Positions 20,424 through 31,001 of a stretch of 64,000 bases of DNA are shown here, in pieces; the stretch's first letter is position 1, and each line of letters begins with the position of its first letter. Position numbers and translations under genes: made by a program. The stretch spans positions 9,672,001 to 9,736,000 of the forward strand of contig NC_067205.1 in the NCBI RefSeq assembly GCF_026262505.1. Reading direction: 5' to 3'. Source of the DNA: Trichomonas vaginalis G3 (Eukaryota > Parabasalia > Trichomonadida > Trichomonadidae). The notes below the pieces were generated by a model, which was given only the letters and a program-made list of their open reading frames with translations, searched no databases and was not told the DNA's origin.

Positions 20424-23400
20424 ATGAAGTCTAAAGGAATCCCTGACTACATCAACGCGTCAGGGTCCGTTGATTTCGAGCCTTTCATTGCTGCTCCACC
20501 GCCAGTAAAACCAACAAATAAAGACGGAACAGTGAATAAGGATGAAATCCTTAAAATGTTCGATGAAACGATCAAAGAAATGGACTTGACTGGTGACCAA
20601 AGGAAGCCGCTTGACATTAAACCTATCGAAGAGAAGTGGAATTTCATTGTTGCTCAACAACAGATCAATAGTCAGCAGCCATCACCAGAATACTTAACAA
20701 AACTACTCAAAGCAGATAATATTGTTCAATCCGGCAAGAAAGAAAGGCTTTCTCGAATTTTAGACAGAATTGCAGTTTTTCTCAAGAGTAGCTTTCTTTC
20801 TTGGAGTACTCGCTTCTTCAAGGCTAAAGGCCACATGATACTCATGTCAATACTTACAAAAAAGGTTGCAACCTTGAATGGATTCGAACCAATAACTCAA
20901 GAAGACGCAGAGTGTCTCATTAATGTTCTAACATGTTTCAGAGCAATCTGCAACACCAACTCAGGTATTGACATCGTTATGGGATTCCCAAGTATCTTTC
21001 CTCTGTTTGTAAACAGTATTTACCCAACTTTACCACGAACCGTTGAATTGGCCTGCGAAATATTACTCGTTATCATACTATCAGAGCAAAATCTCGATAA
21101 ATCTGAGAAAAATCTTTCGAGAATTCTGAAATCTTTCAAAGAACTGAAGAGATCGCATCACGGATGGAAAATATTCACGTCAATCATCAAGCACGAGAAG
21201 GAAAATACGTCTACGAACCTTTTAAGGTCATTAATTACTTTTATTATCGGATTATATTCTGAACTTGGGGAATTCCCATCTCTCAGGTCAGATTGGATCT
21301 TAGAGATTGTCGAATGCGGTCTATTCCAGCAATTACAAGAGATTCCTGAAGGAAGATTCCAAAATTTGAAAGAATTAATCCAAAACATCGAAGAAGAGAT
21401 GCGAATTTTACGTACAACATTCTCGTTGAAAGTTATCAACCCATTCAACAAGAAAACTCTCGTCAAAGAGTTATATGACATGTCCGACCCGAATTTTCTC
21501 ATTCCGAACATTTCATTATCACTATTCGACGTAGGAATCAAGAACGCGCAACTTTTCAGACAAACTTCTACATTCTTTTACAACGTTTTGACGATAATCA
21601 GATGTCAAAACCAGGGAACGAATATACAGAAGCTCCTTCAAGCCATAGCCATTGCCAAAGACGTACGATCACCTATTAAGCTCAGACAGATCAAAATCGA
21701 GCAAGATCCGACAGAATTATTTTCTCTTTACAAATTCCTTCCTGAATCCGAAATGATCGATGAACCGATCATGGAGCTCGTTACAGAGGCTTCCGGTAAG
21801 ATTATTGACGAATCTAAGTTTAATATCGAATCTACAGACCCGGCCACGCCCGTAGACACAAGTTCCGGTGACTTACATCGCATTATAGCCGATTACGAGT
21901 CAAAACTCAAAGCAGCGAACCAGCAAATCGATGGTTTGAGATTTTCATTACGAAATGCGATGAAAAACAAGGAACAAGAGGTCAAAAAGGCGAAGGATGC
22001 GACAAAGAAGAGCAAGGAATACGAGAAGAAGCTGAAAGTCATGGAATCAAACAGTAAAGAGATATTAAACACTGCGAACATTTATAAGAACCAAGCCGAC
22101 CAGTACAAGAAAGGTGTTGAAGCCTACAAAAGCCAATGTGAGAAAATCATTCAAAAATTCAAAGATGAAATTATTAATCTTCAATCTCAGAATAAAGAGC
22201 TATTGGCGAACTGCAAGGCCTTGCAGGATGTCGTAGAATTGGAAAAGTCGCAGCCAGGAGTCAAAGTTTCGGAAGAAGACGTGAAATCTTTGAAAGAAAA
22301 TAAATTATTGAAGCATGACCTCGAAATGAAGGAAAAAGAGAACTCAGAACTGACTAAGCAGAATGCAGAACTCAAGGATGAACTGGAGAAACTCAAAAAA
22401 GAGCTTTCCGAAGCCAAAAATAAAATTATTGAAATAGAATCTCGGCCACAAACAGCTCCTTCATCACCACAGATAGTCCCATCATCACCATCATCCATAA
22501 TGCCTACAGTAAACGAGTCAGCGATGCCAACTCCCCCTTCATCTCCGATTCAACCACCTCCGCCATCTCCTCCTCCCCCGGCACCCATTTCTTTGCCACC
22601 GGGAGTTCCTCCACCTCCTCCCCCGCCTGAAGGAATACCTCTGCCGCCTGGAGTTCCGCCTCCTCAGGGATTTGGAATTCCTCCGCCACCTGGAGCGCCA
22701 ATGGGACCTCCCCGCAAGCCAAATGTCGCTCCCCCTAAGAAGTGCAGATCGATTTTCTGGACGAAAGTACCTGACGCAGCTTCTGTTTCTATGATTTGGA
22801 AACAAATTTCTGACAAAGGCGTCAAAATCGATAAAGAAATTCTTATGGAGCTGTTCTCACCTGTAGAGGCAAAGAAAGTAGCATCAGGAGGCAAGAAACG
22901 GCCGAAATTAGTCGAATTATTAGATCCAAACAGAGCTAAAGCCATTTCTATCATGTTAGGAAGACTCAGAAGGCCTGCATGGGATATTGTACAGCAGGTA
23001 AAGAACTTGGATGATGCTGTTGATGAAGATTTGCTCGCATCTTTGAAATCAACAATTCCAAACGACGAAGAATACAAAGCAGTCAAACAATATAATGGAG
23101 ATCCAAATTTACTCGGTACAGCAGAGAATTTCGTCAGCGAAGTCATGAAAGTCAAATTATATCAGAGCCACATCGAATTTCTCGACCTAAGAATGACTTT
23201 CGATGAAGCTTTCAAGGACGTATTGACACCTCTGACCACTTTGGCCAACGGTTTCTCTCAATTAAAGACTTCCAAAAAATTCAGAGAGTTTTTGGCCTAT
23301 ATCCTCGCGATTGGTAACTTTTTGAATGGAGGAACAAGCAGAGGTGGCGCTTATGGCTTCAAATTTGACTTTTTCACGAAAATTTTGGATATAAGAACTT

Positions 23401-24392
23401 CTAGATCTGGATATACGTTTTTGAACTACATTGCAGAGACATTTGACGTCATGGACTTGATAAATGAGCTCCCGACTGTTCCTTCTTGCCTTTCCGTCGA
23501 TTTTGATACAGCAAAACAGAATTTCCAGAAATTAGACCAATCTTTCAAGAAACTGGACAAAGCAATGGAAGAAGCAGAGAAGTATGTCGCTGATGGATAC
23601 ATGCTCTACCCTTATTACATGAAATTCAAGGAAATTAATGAAAATAAATTAAATAACCCTCCAGTTTTGATCAAACAGATCGAAACAGACTTCGTAGATG
23701 TGGTCAAATCATATGGAGAAGACACACAGAAGACGAAAATGGTCGAATTCCTTGAAGTTTTCACGAATTTGATCACTGGTCTCAAAAACGCTTACGATGA
23801 GAACAAAGCTAGGGAGCTGGCCGCACAGAAGGCCGCCGAGAGAGCACGGAAAGCGGAAGAAAGAGCCAGGATGAAGCAAGGACAAAAACCTGTTGCACCA
23901 GATGGAGCAGAAAGAGGCGTTATCGACAGTTTGGTGCAGAATATGGAGAAAGGAAACATTGTTCTCAAGAAGAAGCACGAATCCAATGTTCCAGAGGACA
24001 CAACTCCGAAAGTATCAGAATTAGAGAAGAAAATGGCCCAAAGACGCGCTAAAGCTGAAAAATCTTCTGATGCAAAACAATCTGATAGCTCAAAGAATAA
24101 CGAAAAGCAATCAGATGCTGCAAACAATAATAAAAAGACTCCAGAGAAAAATTCTGACAATGTAAAGCCGACTGATAAGAAATCTGACAATGTAAAGTCA
24201 ACTGATAAGAAATCTGACACTGTCAAGGGAAGTGTCAAAGGGAATGAAAAAATTTCCGACTCAAATAATAAGAATAACGCAACAAGCGAGCCAAACAGCA
24301 TCGCTCCTAACAATGTAAGTGTAACATCCCGCACTGGACATCACAGGCGTCCAAGGAAATCTACAAACAGTGTTAATTTGACTGACGTCTGA
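20424..24392 (+). CDS. Diaphanous-type formin
   Basis: A 1322-residue actin nucleator and elongation factor of the cytoplasm and cortex. Order: N-terminal GTPase-binding/FH3-like helical region (about residues 30-420), coiled coil (about 480-675, rich in E, K and N), proline-rich FH1 (about 690-760, runs such as PPGVPPPPPPPEG that should bind profilin-actin), FH2 (about 770-1140) and a lysine-rich low-complexity tail. FH2 is recognised by IFWTKV near its start and GNFLNGGTSRGGAYGFKFD at about 962, the conserved core. The tail holds short degenerate repeats of the type TDKKSDNVK (about 1245-1275). No clear autoinhibitory DAD motif is seen. The ATG at 20424 is the first in frame. Rho-family GTPase control is known for the family and only inferred here. 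Confidence 0.95.
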   Translation: MKSKGIPDYINASGSVDFEPFIAAPPPVKPTNKDGTVNKDEILKMFDETIKEMDLTGDQRKPLDIKPIEEKWNFIVAQQQINSQQPSPEYLTKLLKADNIVQSGKKERLSRILDRIAVFLKSSFLSWSTRFFKAKGHMILMSILTKKVATLNGFEPITQEDAECLINVLTCFRAICNTNSGIDIVMGFPSIFPLFVNSIYPTLPRTVELACEILLVIILSEQNLDKSEKNLSRILKSFKELKRSHHGWKIFTSIIKHEKENTSTNLLRSLITFIIGLYSELGEFPSLRSDWILEIVECGLFQQLQEIPEGRFQNLKELIQNIEEEMRILRTTFSLKVINPFNKKTLVKELYDMSDPNFLIPNISLSLFDVGIKNAQLFRQTSTFFYNVLTIIRCQNQGTNIQKLLQAIAIAKDVRSPIKLRQIKIEQDPTELFSLYKFLPESEMIDEPIMELVTEASGKIIDESKFNIESTDPATPVDTSSGDLHRIIADYESKLKAANQQIDGLRFSLRNAMKNKEQEVKKAKDATKKSKEYEKKLKVMESNSKEILNTANIYKNQADQYKKGVEAYKSQCEKIIQKFKDEIINLQSQNKELLANCKALQDVVELEKSQPGVKVSEEDVKSLKENKLLKHDLEMKEKENSELTKQNAELKDELEKLKKELSEAKNKIIEIESRPQTAPSSPQIVPSSPSSIMPTVNESAMPTPPSSPIQPPPPSPPPPAPISLPPGVPPPPPPPEGIPLPPGVPPPQGFGIPPPPGAPMGPPRKPNVAPPKKCRSIFWTKVPDAASVSMIWKQISDKGVKIDKEILMELFSPVEAKKVASGGKKRPKLVELLDPNRAKAISIMLGRLRRPAWDIVQQVKNLDDAVDEDLLASLKSTIPNDEEYKAVKQYNGDPNLLGTAENFVSEVMKVKLYQSHIEFLDLRMTFDEAFKDVLTPLTTLANGFSQLKTSKKFREFLAYILAIGNFLNGGTSRGGAYGFKFDFFTKILDIRTSRSGYTFLNYIAETFDVMDLINELPTVPSCLSVDFDTAKQNFQKLDQSFKKLDKAMEEAEKYVADGYMLYPYYMKFKEINENKLNNPPVLIKQIETDFVDVVKSYGEDTQKTKMVEFLEVFTNLITGLKNAYDENKARELAAQKAAERARKAEERARMKQGQKPVAPDGAERGVIDSLVQNMEKGNIVLKKKHESNVPEDTTPKVSELEKKMAQRRAKAEKSSDAKQSDSSKNNEKQSDAANNNKKTPEKNSDNVKPTDKKSDNVKSTDKKSDTVKGSVKGNEKISDSNNKNNATSEPNSIAPNNVSVTSRTGHHRRPRKSTNSVNLTDV

Positions 24393-25068
24393 AGAAAAAA
24401 ATTGTAATAGATTATTTTTATATATTAATTTGTTATTTATTTTGTGTATATTATAAATATATTAAGGAATATATATTGTTTTGTTATTATTTTAAAATAT
24501 GAAACATTTTTTTTTCAAAAATAATAAAATTCATTATAATAAACCCATGGTCCTTGTGGTTGTTAACATTGTTAAGCATAACTTGATGCTTAATTCTAAT
24601 TTGATATCAATAAAATTCTATATTATAATGAGTATTCATAAAGTATTGAGAAAAAAATATATTAAAAGTTTAATTCAAGTAATAACGCATCTTGTAACAT
24701 TGTAAAAACGAATTCATTGTGTTTAATTTGGAATTTCTAAGGTTATTTGAACGCTAATCACTATCTTTGAGGGCAGTATTAGCATATCCTTTACTAGTAT
24801 GTTATTATAATCTATTAGAAGTCTTTACATTCTCTAATTTTTATCAGTTTAGAAATAAAACAGTCATTAAATGTAAAAAATTTAGTGAATATCAAGGCTT
24901 CTAAATATGTGTATTGTAAATTTTATATTTTTAGGATAAAATTGTTGTAACCGATCGTAAATTTTGATCAGATGTTCTCCAATTCACAAAATTGAATGCA
25001 AGATTAGTCCGATCAGATAAGAAGATATATAATAGACCATGAAAACGAAAACCTTCATATTCAACCCT
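24393..25068. other. Intergenic, formin to adaptin
   Basis: AT-rich. Short frames here have no recognisable product. Confidence 0.4.
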
Positions 25069-25078
25069 TCATTTTTAG
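25069..25078 (+). promoter_or_regulatory. Candidate initiator (Inr) of the adaptin gene
   Basis: TCATTTTTAG matches the trichomonad initiator TCAYW and lies 45 bases before the ATG at 25114. A second match, TCATATTC, lies at 25054. Which is used is not known. Confidence 0.4.
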
Positions 25079-25113
25079 CACTTTTCACGAAGAAAAAAAA
25101 ATTTTACAAATAA

Positions 25114-27516
25114 ATGTCCAAGCTCTTTCGAAACGAAGCAAAGGGCGAGGTTATTGATTTGCGTAACCAACTCGACTCAAATGATGGCGAGACCAGGAAA
25201 AAGGCAGCCAAGCGTGTTGTCGCTCTCATGAGAGCCGGCGAAAACGTTGGAAACTTATTTTCATCAATGTTGAGGTGTGTCAAAACAGATGACTTAGAGT
25301 TGAAACGATTAACATATTTATATTTTGTTACATATGCCGAAGAGCAATCAGAAGAAGCTATTATGGCAGTTAATACTTTTATACAAGATTCAGAAGACAG
25401 AAATCCATTAGTTAGAGCATTAGCAGTTAGAACGATGAGTAGAATTCGTATAGATACAATTGCAGAACATATGATTATCCCAATCAAACAAAGATTATCC
25501 GACAAAGATCCTTTTGTACGAAAGACTGCCGTACTTGCAATAGCTAAATTATTCGAAATCATCCCAGAATCAGTCGAAAATTCAGGTGTATTCTCTATAT
25601 TAATCAAACTATTAAAAGATGAAAATCCATTGGTTGTTTCTAACTCTGCTGCCGCTATTTGTGAAATCAATTCAAAGAGGTCATCCCCTATATACGAATT
25701 CAATGATGATTTGACTCCTATCATCAACGCTATTGTAGATTCCGCCGAATGGTGCCAAATTACATTACTCAATGTTTTATCGCAGTACGAACCTAAGAAC
25801 CCTGATGAGGCTCAAATGCTCATCCAGAGGTTCCTTTCGTTCCTCAAACATGCAAATCCTGCGGTAGTTATCGGCGCTTTTAGATGTATTTTCATTTTCA
25901 TGGAATATTCAACCATGGACATCAAAGAATTGCTATCTCAAATAATTCCACCGTTTATTTCTTTGATTTCAGGCTCAGATCCTGAAATACAGTTTATTGT
26001 TTTACGAACTCTCAGTTTATTCGTTCTCAAGTATCCAAAGGCACTTACAAAAGAAATCAGAATATTCTTCTGCAAATACAATGACCCTTCATACATCAAA
26101 ATCGAAAAATTGGATATTATGCTCAGCTTAGTCAACAGCAACAACGTTTCTCTCATTATTTCCGAATTGTCAGAATACTGCAACTCCATTGATGTAGATT
26201 TTGTCCGTAAATCCATCAGATGTCTCGGTCAAGTTGCAATGATGCGACCAGACGATGCATCTGCATGCGTAGACATACTAGTTAAGCTTGTATCAGGCGA
26301 TGCTATTTACGCTACTGAAGAATCCATTGTAGTTCTCTCAGATTTGCTCAGAACTTACCCAGGAAGGTTCGAATCCGCAATTGAGAAGGTCTGCAAGAAT
26401 ATCGAAGGCGTAAAGGATCCAAAGGCCAAAGCCGCCGTAGTCTGGATCTTAGGTGAGTACTGTAACCTTATTGAAAATGTAGATGTAATCATTGACACTT
26501 TTTTGGACAATTTCGACTCGGAACCACCGGAAGTACAGCATCAGCTGATCTCATCGTTCGTCAAGCTATACTTACAGAGGCCTGACGAGACAAGAGATCA
26601 ACTCCAGTGGATATTAAACGAGGCTACGAAAGAATCCGTATTACCGGACGTCAGAAACAGAGCTATAACCTACTGGCGACTCCTTTCAGCAGACAGCAAT
26701 GATACTGCCAAGAAGATAGTCATATTTAATAAGAAACCAGTGCAAATTCATACAGATAGATACAATGAAGAGATATTGAGCCAGTTCTTGCGCGGAATCG
26801 GTACTGTATCAGGTGTTCTTCGCATCGCTACAACAGATTTCAAGACAATGAAGTACATGCCGGAAGATTTGAACGAAGAAGAGGAAAGAGACTTCACACA
26901 AGTATATTCTTCGAATGGTTTCATTGTTTCTCTCGATTACGATGATAATTTGTTGTACATACAGCTGGAAAATACTTCAGATTCAGTTTTATCTGATTTT
27001 GCTTTGGCTCTTGATAAGAACGCCTACGGATTTACACTTATATCAACACCAAACTTCCCTGCAAAGCTTAATCCTACAGAAAGAATCGTTGCAAAGTGTT
27101 CATATTCTTTTGATCAAAATAATCATGGTCCGAAAGAGAATTTGAGCTTTGCAATGAAGACATCCGCCGGTGTCATCTATTTCAACCACTTTACAGACAC
27201 AAGAAGGATGTTTAAGAGAGAATTCAAGATTAAAAAGAAAGAATTCTTGGAATTCTTCGCAAAAGGCGAGGAAGTCGTTGTTCCTTCGAATAACGCACAA
27301 ATAAGACTCTGCGAAGACGAAGAAATGAAGAGAAGAAATATCCAGATCGTCGCAAGGAAAGATGACGAAGTTTGCTTAGCCGTAAAGTTCGCTGGATTCG
27401 TTTACGTCGTAGATGTCGATGTTACAAAGGATGGTTTAGTTTTCTGCATAAGAGGTGACAAATCTTTCCTCAATTTGATGTCTAAGGCTGCTGTTTACAC
27501 ATTTTGTGAAATTTAA
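25114..27516 (+). CDS. AP-complex beta-adaptin (AP-1/AP-2 type)
   Basis: An 800-residue large subunit of a clathrin adaptor complex, which binds cargo and coat at Golgi, endosome or plasma membrane. The N-terminal trunk (about 1-570) is an alpha-solenoid of HEAT/ARM-like repeats. It carries adaptin hallmarks: the start with FRNEAKGEVIDLRNQL, then NPLVRALAVRTMSRIR, then KDPFVRKTAVLAIAKLFE. A short hinge and a C-terminal ear (about 590-800) follow. I see no clathrin-box pattern in the hinge, which is shorter than in animal beta subunits (about 940 residues). Whether it serves AP-1, AP-2 or both cannot be decided from sequence alone. The first ATG is used. Confidence 0.93.
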   Translation: MSKLFRNEAKGEVIDLRNQLDSNDGETRKKAAKRVVALMRAGENVGNLFSSMLRCVKTDDLELKRLTYLYFVTYAEEQSEEAIMAVNTFIQDSEDRNPLVRALAVRTMSRIRIDTIAEHMIIPIKQRLSDKDPFVRKTAVLAIAKLFEIIPESVENSGVFSILIKLLKDENPLVVSNSAAAICEINSKRSSPIYEFNDDLTPIINAIVDSAEWCQITLLNVLSQYEPKNPDEAQMLIQRFLSFLKHANPAVVIGAFRCIFIFMEYSTMDIKELLSQIIPPFISLISGSDPEIQFIVLRTLSLFVLKYPKALTKEIRIFFCKYNDPSYIKIEKLDIMLSLVNSNNVSLIISELSEYCNSIDVDFVRKSIRCLGQVAMMRPDDASACVDILVKLVSGDAIYATEESIVVLSDLLRTYPGRFESAIEKVCKNIEGVKDPKAKAAVVWILGEYCNLIENVDVIIDTFLDNFDSEPPEVQHQLISSFVKLYLQRPDETRDQLQWILNEATKESVLPDVRNRAITYWRLLSADSNDTAKKIVIFNKKPVQIHTDRYNEEILSQFLRGIGTVSGVLRIATTDFKTMKYMPEDLNEEEERDFTQVYSSNGFIVSLDYDDNLLYIQLENTSDSVLSDFALALDKNAYGFTLISTPNFPAKLNPTERIVAKCSYSFDQNNHGPKENLSFAMKTSAGVIYFNHFTDTRRMFKREFKIKKKEFLEFFAKGEEVVVPSNNAQIRLCEDEEMKRRNIQIVARKDDEVCLAVKFAGFVYVVDVDVTKDGLVFCIRGDKSFLNLMSKAAVYTFCEI

Positions 27517-29471
27517 TTGATATTTGATAATAAAAAACACTATTTTTTATTTTATTTGATAATAAAGATTTTAAAATTTGAAAATTTCCGTGTTTTTTCA
27601 TTAAAAATCCCATTACCTAAAACTGACCAAACTAATTATATCCTTTTATTTCTGGAATTTTATGTTTTGTTCCGATTTTCATCAAAATCATTTACGATTA
27701 TAAGATAACTTCATGATTCAAAGTAATCGCAATCATTATACTATATGATATTGTAAATAAGAGATGTTTAGTTAAATTATACACAAAAAAATCGCTTATG
27801 AACAAGTTATACAGATTAGGAATATAAATATTGTAATTTGGAATCCCCAATTCGGTGTTTTGCCAGAAGGTATGTAGTTTCTTAATGAACTCATAGCTAA
27901 AGGCCATTTTATTATTATCATCGAAATAAATACTAAGAATGGTAAATTTGTTCGTCGTCATAAGAATATAGCACATCATTAATATATAAAAAGAATATCA
28001 AGATCGCATGATTCCCTTTTATTGGATAGAGGTATTCGTATTTGTTGTATAACGGTAGAGAAGTGAATTAAGATCGTTGGTTTTGCTTATTTGAACCTTG
28101 TGTATCGTATAAAACGATTAAGAAAACGAATAAAAAATTTAAAAAATAGCCTTTACAAGAAAATTCGTCTATATATTTCATTAATTTGTCCTAATGGAAT
28201 TTAAGTATGAAAGCATGAAAGTTCCATGAAACGGATAAAAGAAATTCGAGATTAAATTTTCGAAAAAGAAAGCTGCTAATATGGTAGGGAAGATAGAATA
28301 ACATGTTTGGATTAATCTAAAGGAAATAGAGTTGATTTTTAACAATTTTTTTTGGCAGCATTTTAAAAATATGAGAAAGGAAGCCAAAAGAGACAAATCA
28401 TCATTTGCTGAGATGTGTAGATCCGTTTGTATTGCTTTAACTTATAAAATACTAATAATTAATAATAAATTTGGAATATTTTGTAAGTGAGAAGAATTAA
28501 TGCTTCAATACTTTTGGAAAAGAACCAAATGTAATCGCTCTATCATTTTTTCGATGAAAAATCTGAGATTATATAGTAAAAGCCTGAGTTTTCATAGATG
28601 AAAGTTATCAGGTCACTCCTGCTTCAAATTTGAAAAGATAAATTGTATTACAATTCAATTTGATAATAATGCTGATTTGAACTATAATGCCATTATTAAG
28701 TTCATCTGAATAAATTTAATGAATTTGAATTCACTAAGTGAAATTCACTTATTTTATTAATCATTACAAATTAAACATATACATAAAATTTATCATTTCA
28801 AAACTTTTGTGTGTTTGCTTTCAAAAAATTGACAAGCTTTTAAAATTTGAGATCATCGATTTTTCGCAATGTACTTTTCGATATTATGCATTATTTTCAA
28901 ATAAAAATATTTTTTACAATTATTCAATTATTGAATGCTTTTTCGATGACGGCTTCACAAAATTCTCCTCAAATAAAATCTTCGACGCCTTACAAACAAT
29001 ATTGTAAATATATAATATGTTCAAATAACCAATTACAAAAACAGTCGAATTTTTTGTATTTGCCTCAACTTTTTGGTCTCTTAGCTTCATCGATATATGA
29101 AATAGTTAGTAATATAACATTTTCACATATTTTCTATACAATATAATTTTCAATAATGATTGGAAGGTCACCCATACAAAAAAGGATGGGACCTCGCAAA
29201 AAAATAGCCAATGAATATTTCGGTCAATTTCAAGAGTTTGAACGTCATAGATCGGCCACGTATATATTGCGCTAACATAATGCTATATCACTTGTTTAAA
29301 AGCTCATTTTTCGAAAAATGGAGCATATTTCAACACAATTAAGTGACTCCTTTGTATTCAATTTTTGTGATAATAATCGTATCATTCTCAATTGCTCAGA
29401 ATTCCTGTCCAATTATCAAATAAACATTATTCGTATTCAATAATACTAATAGATATAGATTCTGAGGCGAG
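27517..29471. other. Intergenic, 2 kb, nothing coding recognised
   Basis: AT-rich with several short frames lacking any recognisable product. A small hairpin (AGGTC.CCCAT with ATGGGACCT) lies at about 29165-29194. Confidence 0.4.
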
Positions 29472-29481
29472 TCACTTTTTC
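29472..29481 (+). promoter_or_regulatory. Candidate initiator (Inr) of the glucokinase gene
   Basis: TCACTTTTTC fits TCAYW and would give a leader of about 26 bases, typical of trichomonad mRNAs. Confidence 0.55.
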
Positions 29482-29499
29482 TAATCGTTTTTAGATAAC

Positions 29500-30618
29500 A
29501 TGACTGCAAATCAGTTCGCCCCGATCAAATCCTGGAACAATGGCCGTAATCCAATGTTCTGCCTCGGCTGCGATGTCGGTGGTTCTGGTCTCCGCATCCG
29601 CTTTTCAAATTACTTCAACCCAAGTGAGTACATCGACGTCAAGCACATCAAAGCACAGAATACAGCTGATGCCTTAAGACATCTTAACGAGCTTTCAGCT
29701 AAGATCAAGAAAGTCGCACCAAACGCCGAATCAAGAGGCGCTGCAATTGCTGTTGCAGGTCCAATTAAGGATAACACTGTTATCTTCACCAACTGGCCAG
29801 GTAAGGCTGAGAATAGAACAGTCAGCTTAAACCAGCTTCCAAAGACACTCTTCCCACAAGGTCATTCACTCTTCCTCAACGATCTTGAGGCAGGTGCTTA
29901 CGGTGTTATTGCCGCTGAAGAGCAGGGTGTTCTTTCTCCACTCTTCGAGCAGATGTGGCCGGAGATTGCTCCAAAGGGCAAATTAATCTCCGACAACAGA
30001 ACAGCAGTCCTTGCTATGGGCTCTGGCCTTGGTGTTGCTCTTATCGTTAAGACACCAATCCTCCAGCAGCCACTTGTCGTCCCATCTGAGCTTGGACACC
30101 TTCAGATCCCAACTGTTTGCTTCCGCCATAAGGACTACCTTAACGAGCAACAGCTCATCCAATTCGTCTCAGATCACTACTACAACGGCCGCCAAATGCC
30201 AGAATACGAAGACATTGCATCTGGCAGAGGTCTTTGCTTAGCTTACCAATACGAATACGATCGTATTAACCAGGTCAAGATCCCACTCGATCAGATCGAA
30301 GGTGGCGAAGTTGCACAATTAGCTCAGAAGGGTGATAAGATCGCTAGAAAGGCCCTCTTATACCACTACTTATACTTCATGAGAGCTGCTAAGGCTGTCT
30401 CTACAACATTGTCTTGCGACTCTGTCCTTATGGCTCTTGATAACCAAGTTAAGAATGATTGGTTCGTTAGATCCGCTTTCGATGAACTCTGTGAAGAGTT
30501 CTATCACTTCATCCGCCCAGACTGGATGAAGAGCATCAGAGTCTACACACAAGTTAAGACTCTTAACTTTAACATCCTCGGTACGGATTACATGGCTCAT
30601 AAGATTGCTGATAAGTAA
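29500..30618 (+). CDS. Glucokinase, bacterial type
   Basis: A 372-residue cytosolic enzyme that phosphorylates glucose with ATP at the first step of glycolysis. Seen: the phosphate-1 loop CDVGGSGLR (residues 24-32), GPIKDNTVIFTNWP (87-100), the catalytic Asp in FLNDLEAG (Asp128), the adenosine-binding AMGSGLG (172-178) and the sugar-binding PSELGH (195-200). This pattern is that of Glk-family enzymes, not of animal hexokinases. Trichomonads are known to have glucokinases of this kind. Codon use is clearly biased (many TTC, CGC, CTC) compared with neighbouring genes, which suggests high expression. The stop sits in TAAA, the motif that doubles as a poly(A) signal in trichomonads. Confidence 0.95.
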   Translation: MTANQFAPIKSWNNGRNPMFCLGCDVGGSGLRIRFSNYFNPSEYIDVKHIKAQNTADALRHLNELSAKIKKVAPNAESRGAAIAVAGPIKDNTVIFTNWPGKAENRTVSLNQLPKTLFPQGHSLFLNDLEAGAYGVIAAEEQGVLSPLFEQMWPEIAPKGKLISDNRTAVLAMGSGLGVALIVKTPILQQPLVVPSELGHLQIPTVCFRHKDYLNEQQLIQFVSDHYYNGRQMPEYEDIASGRGLCLAYQYEYDRINQVKIPLDQIEGGEVAQLAQKGDKIARKALLYHYLYFMRAAKAVSTTLSCDSVLMALDNQVKNDWFVRSAFDELCEEFYHFIRPDWMKSIRVYTQVKTLNFNILGTDYMAHKIADK

Positions 30619-31001
30619 ATTTCTATTCGTTTATTTAAAACTATTTATTTTACCGTATTAAATTTAACTTTGCTTTTTTACAAAATAAAAAATCAAAAAA
30701 ATTATCAAAAATTTTCTTCAAAAAAATCAGAAATTCGCTTTTAAAACCATCTCTTTTATCAATAGTCACTTTAGTTTTTCTATCCGGTAAGCGTAAAATT
30801 CATTATTCATATGAGATGTATTCGAATTACAGTTCAAAGGTTTAATAAAAGACTGTTTGGAATAGAAAATTATGAATTACTCAATCTATATTAATATATA
30901 AATCATATTCAAATACGAATTCTTATAAAAAAATAATTTTCATAACGAATATTAAAAAAAATTATTTAATATAAAACTAACATTTAAGAGATCTGTATTC
31001 C

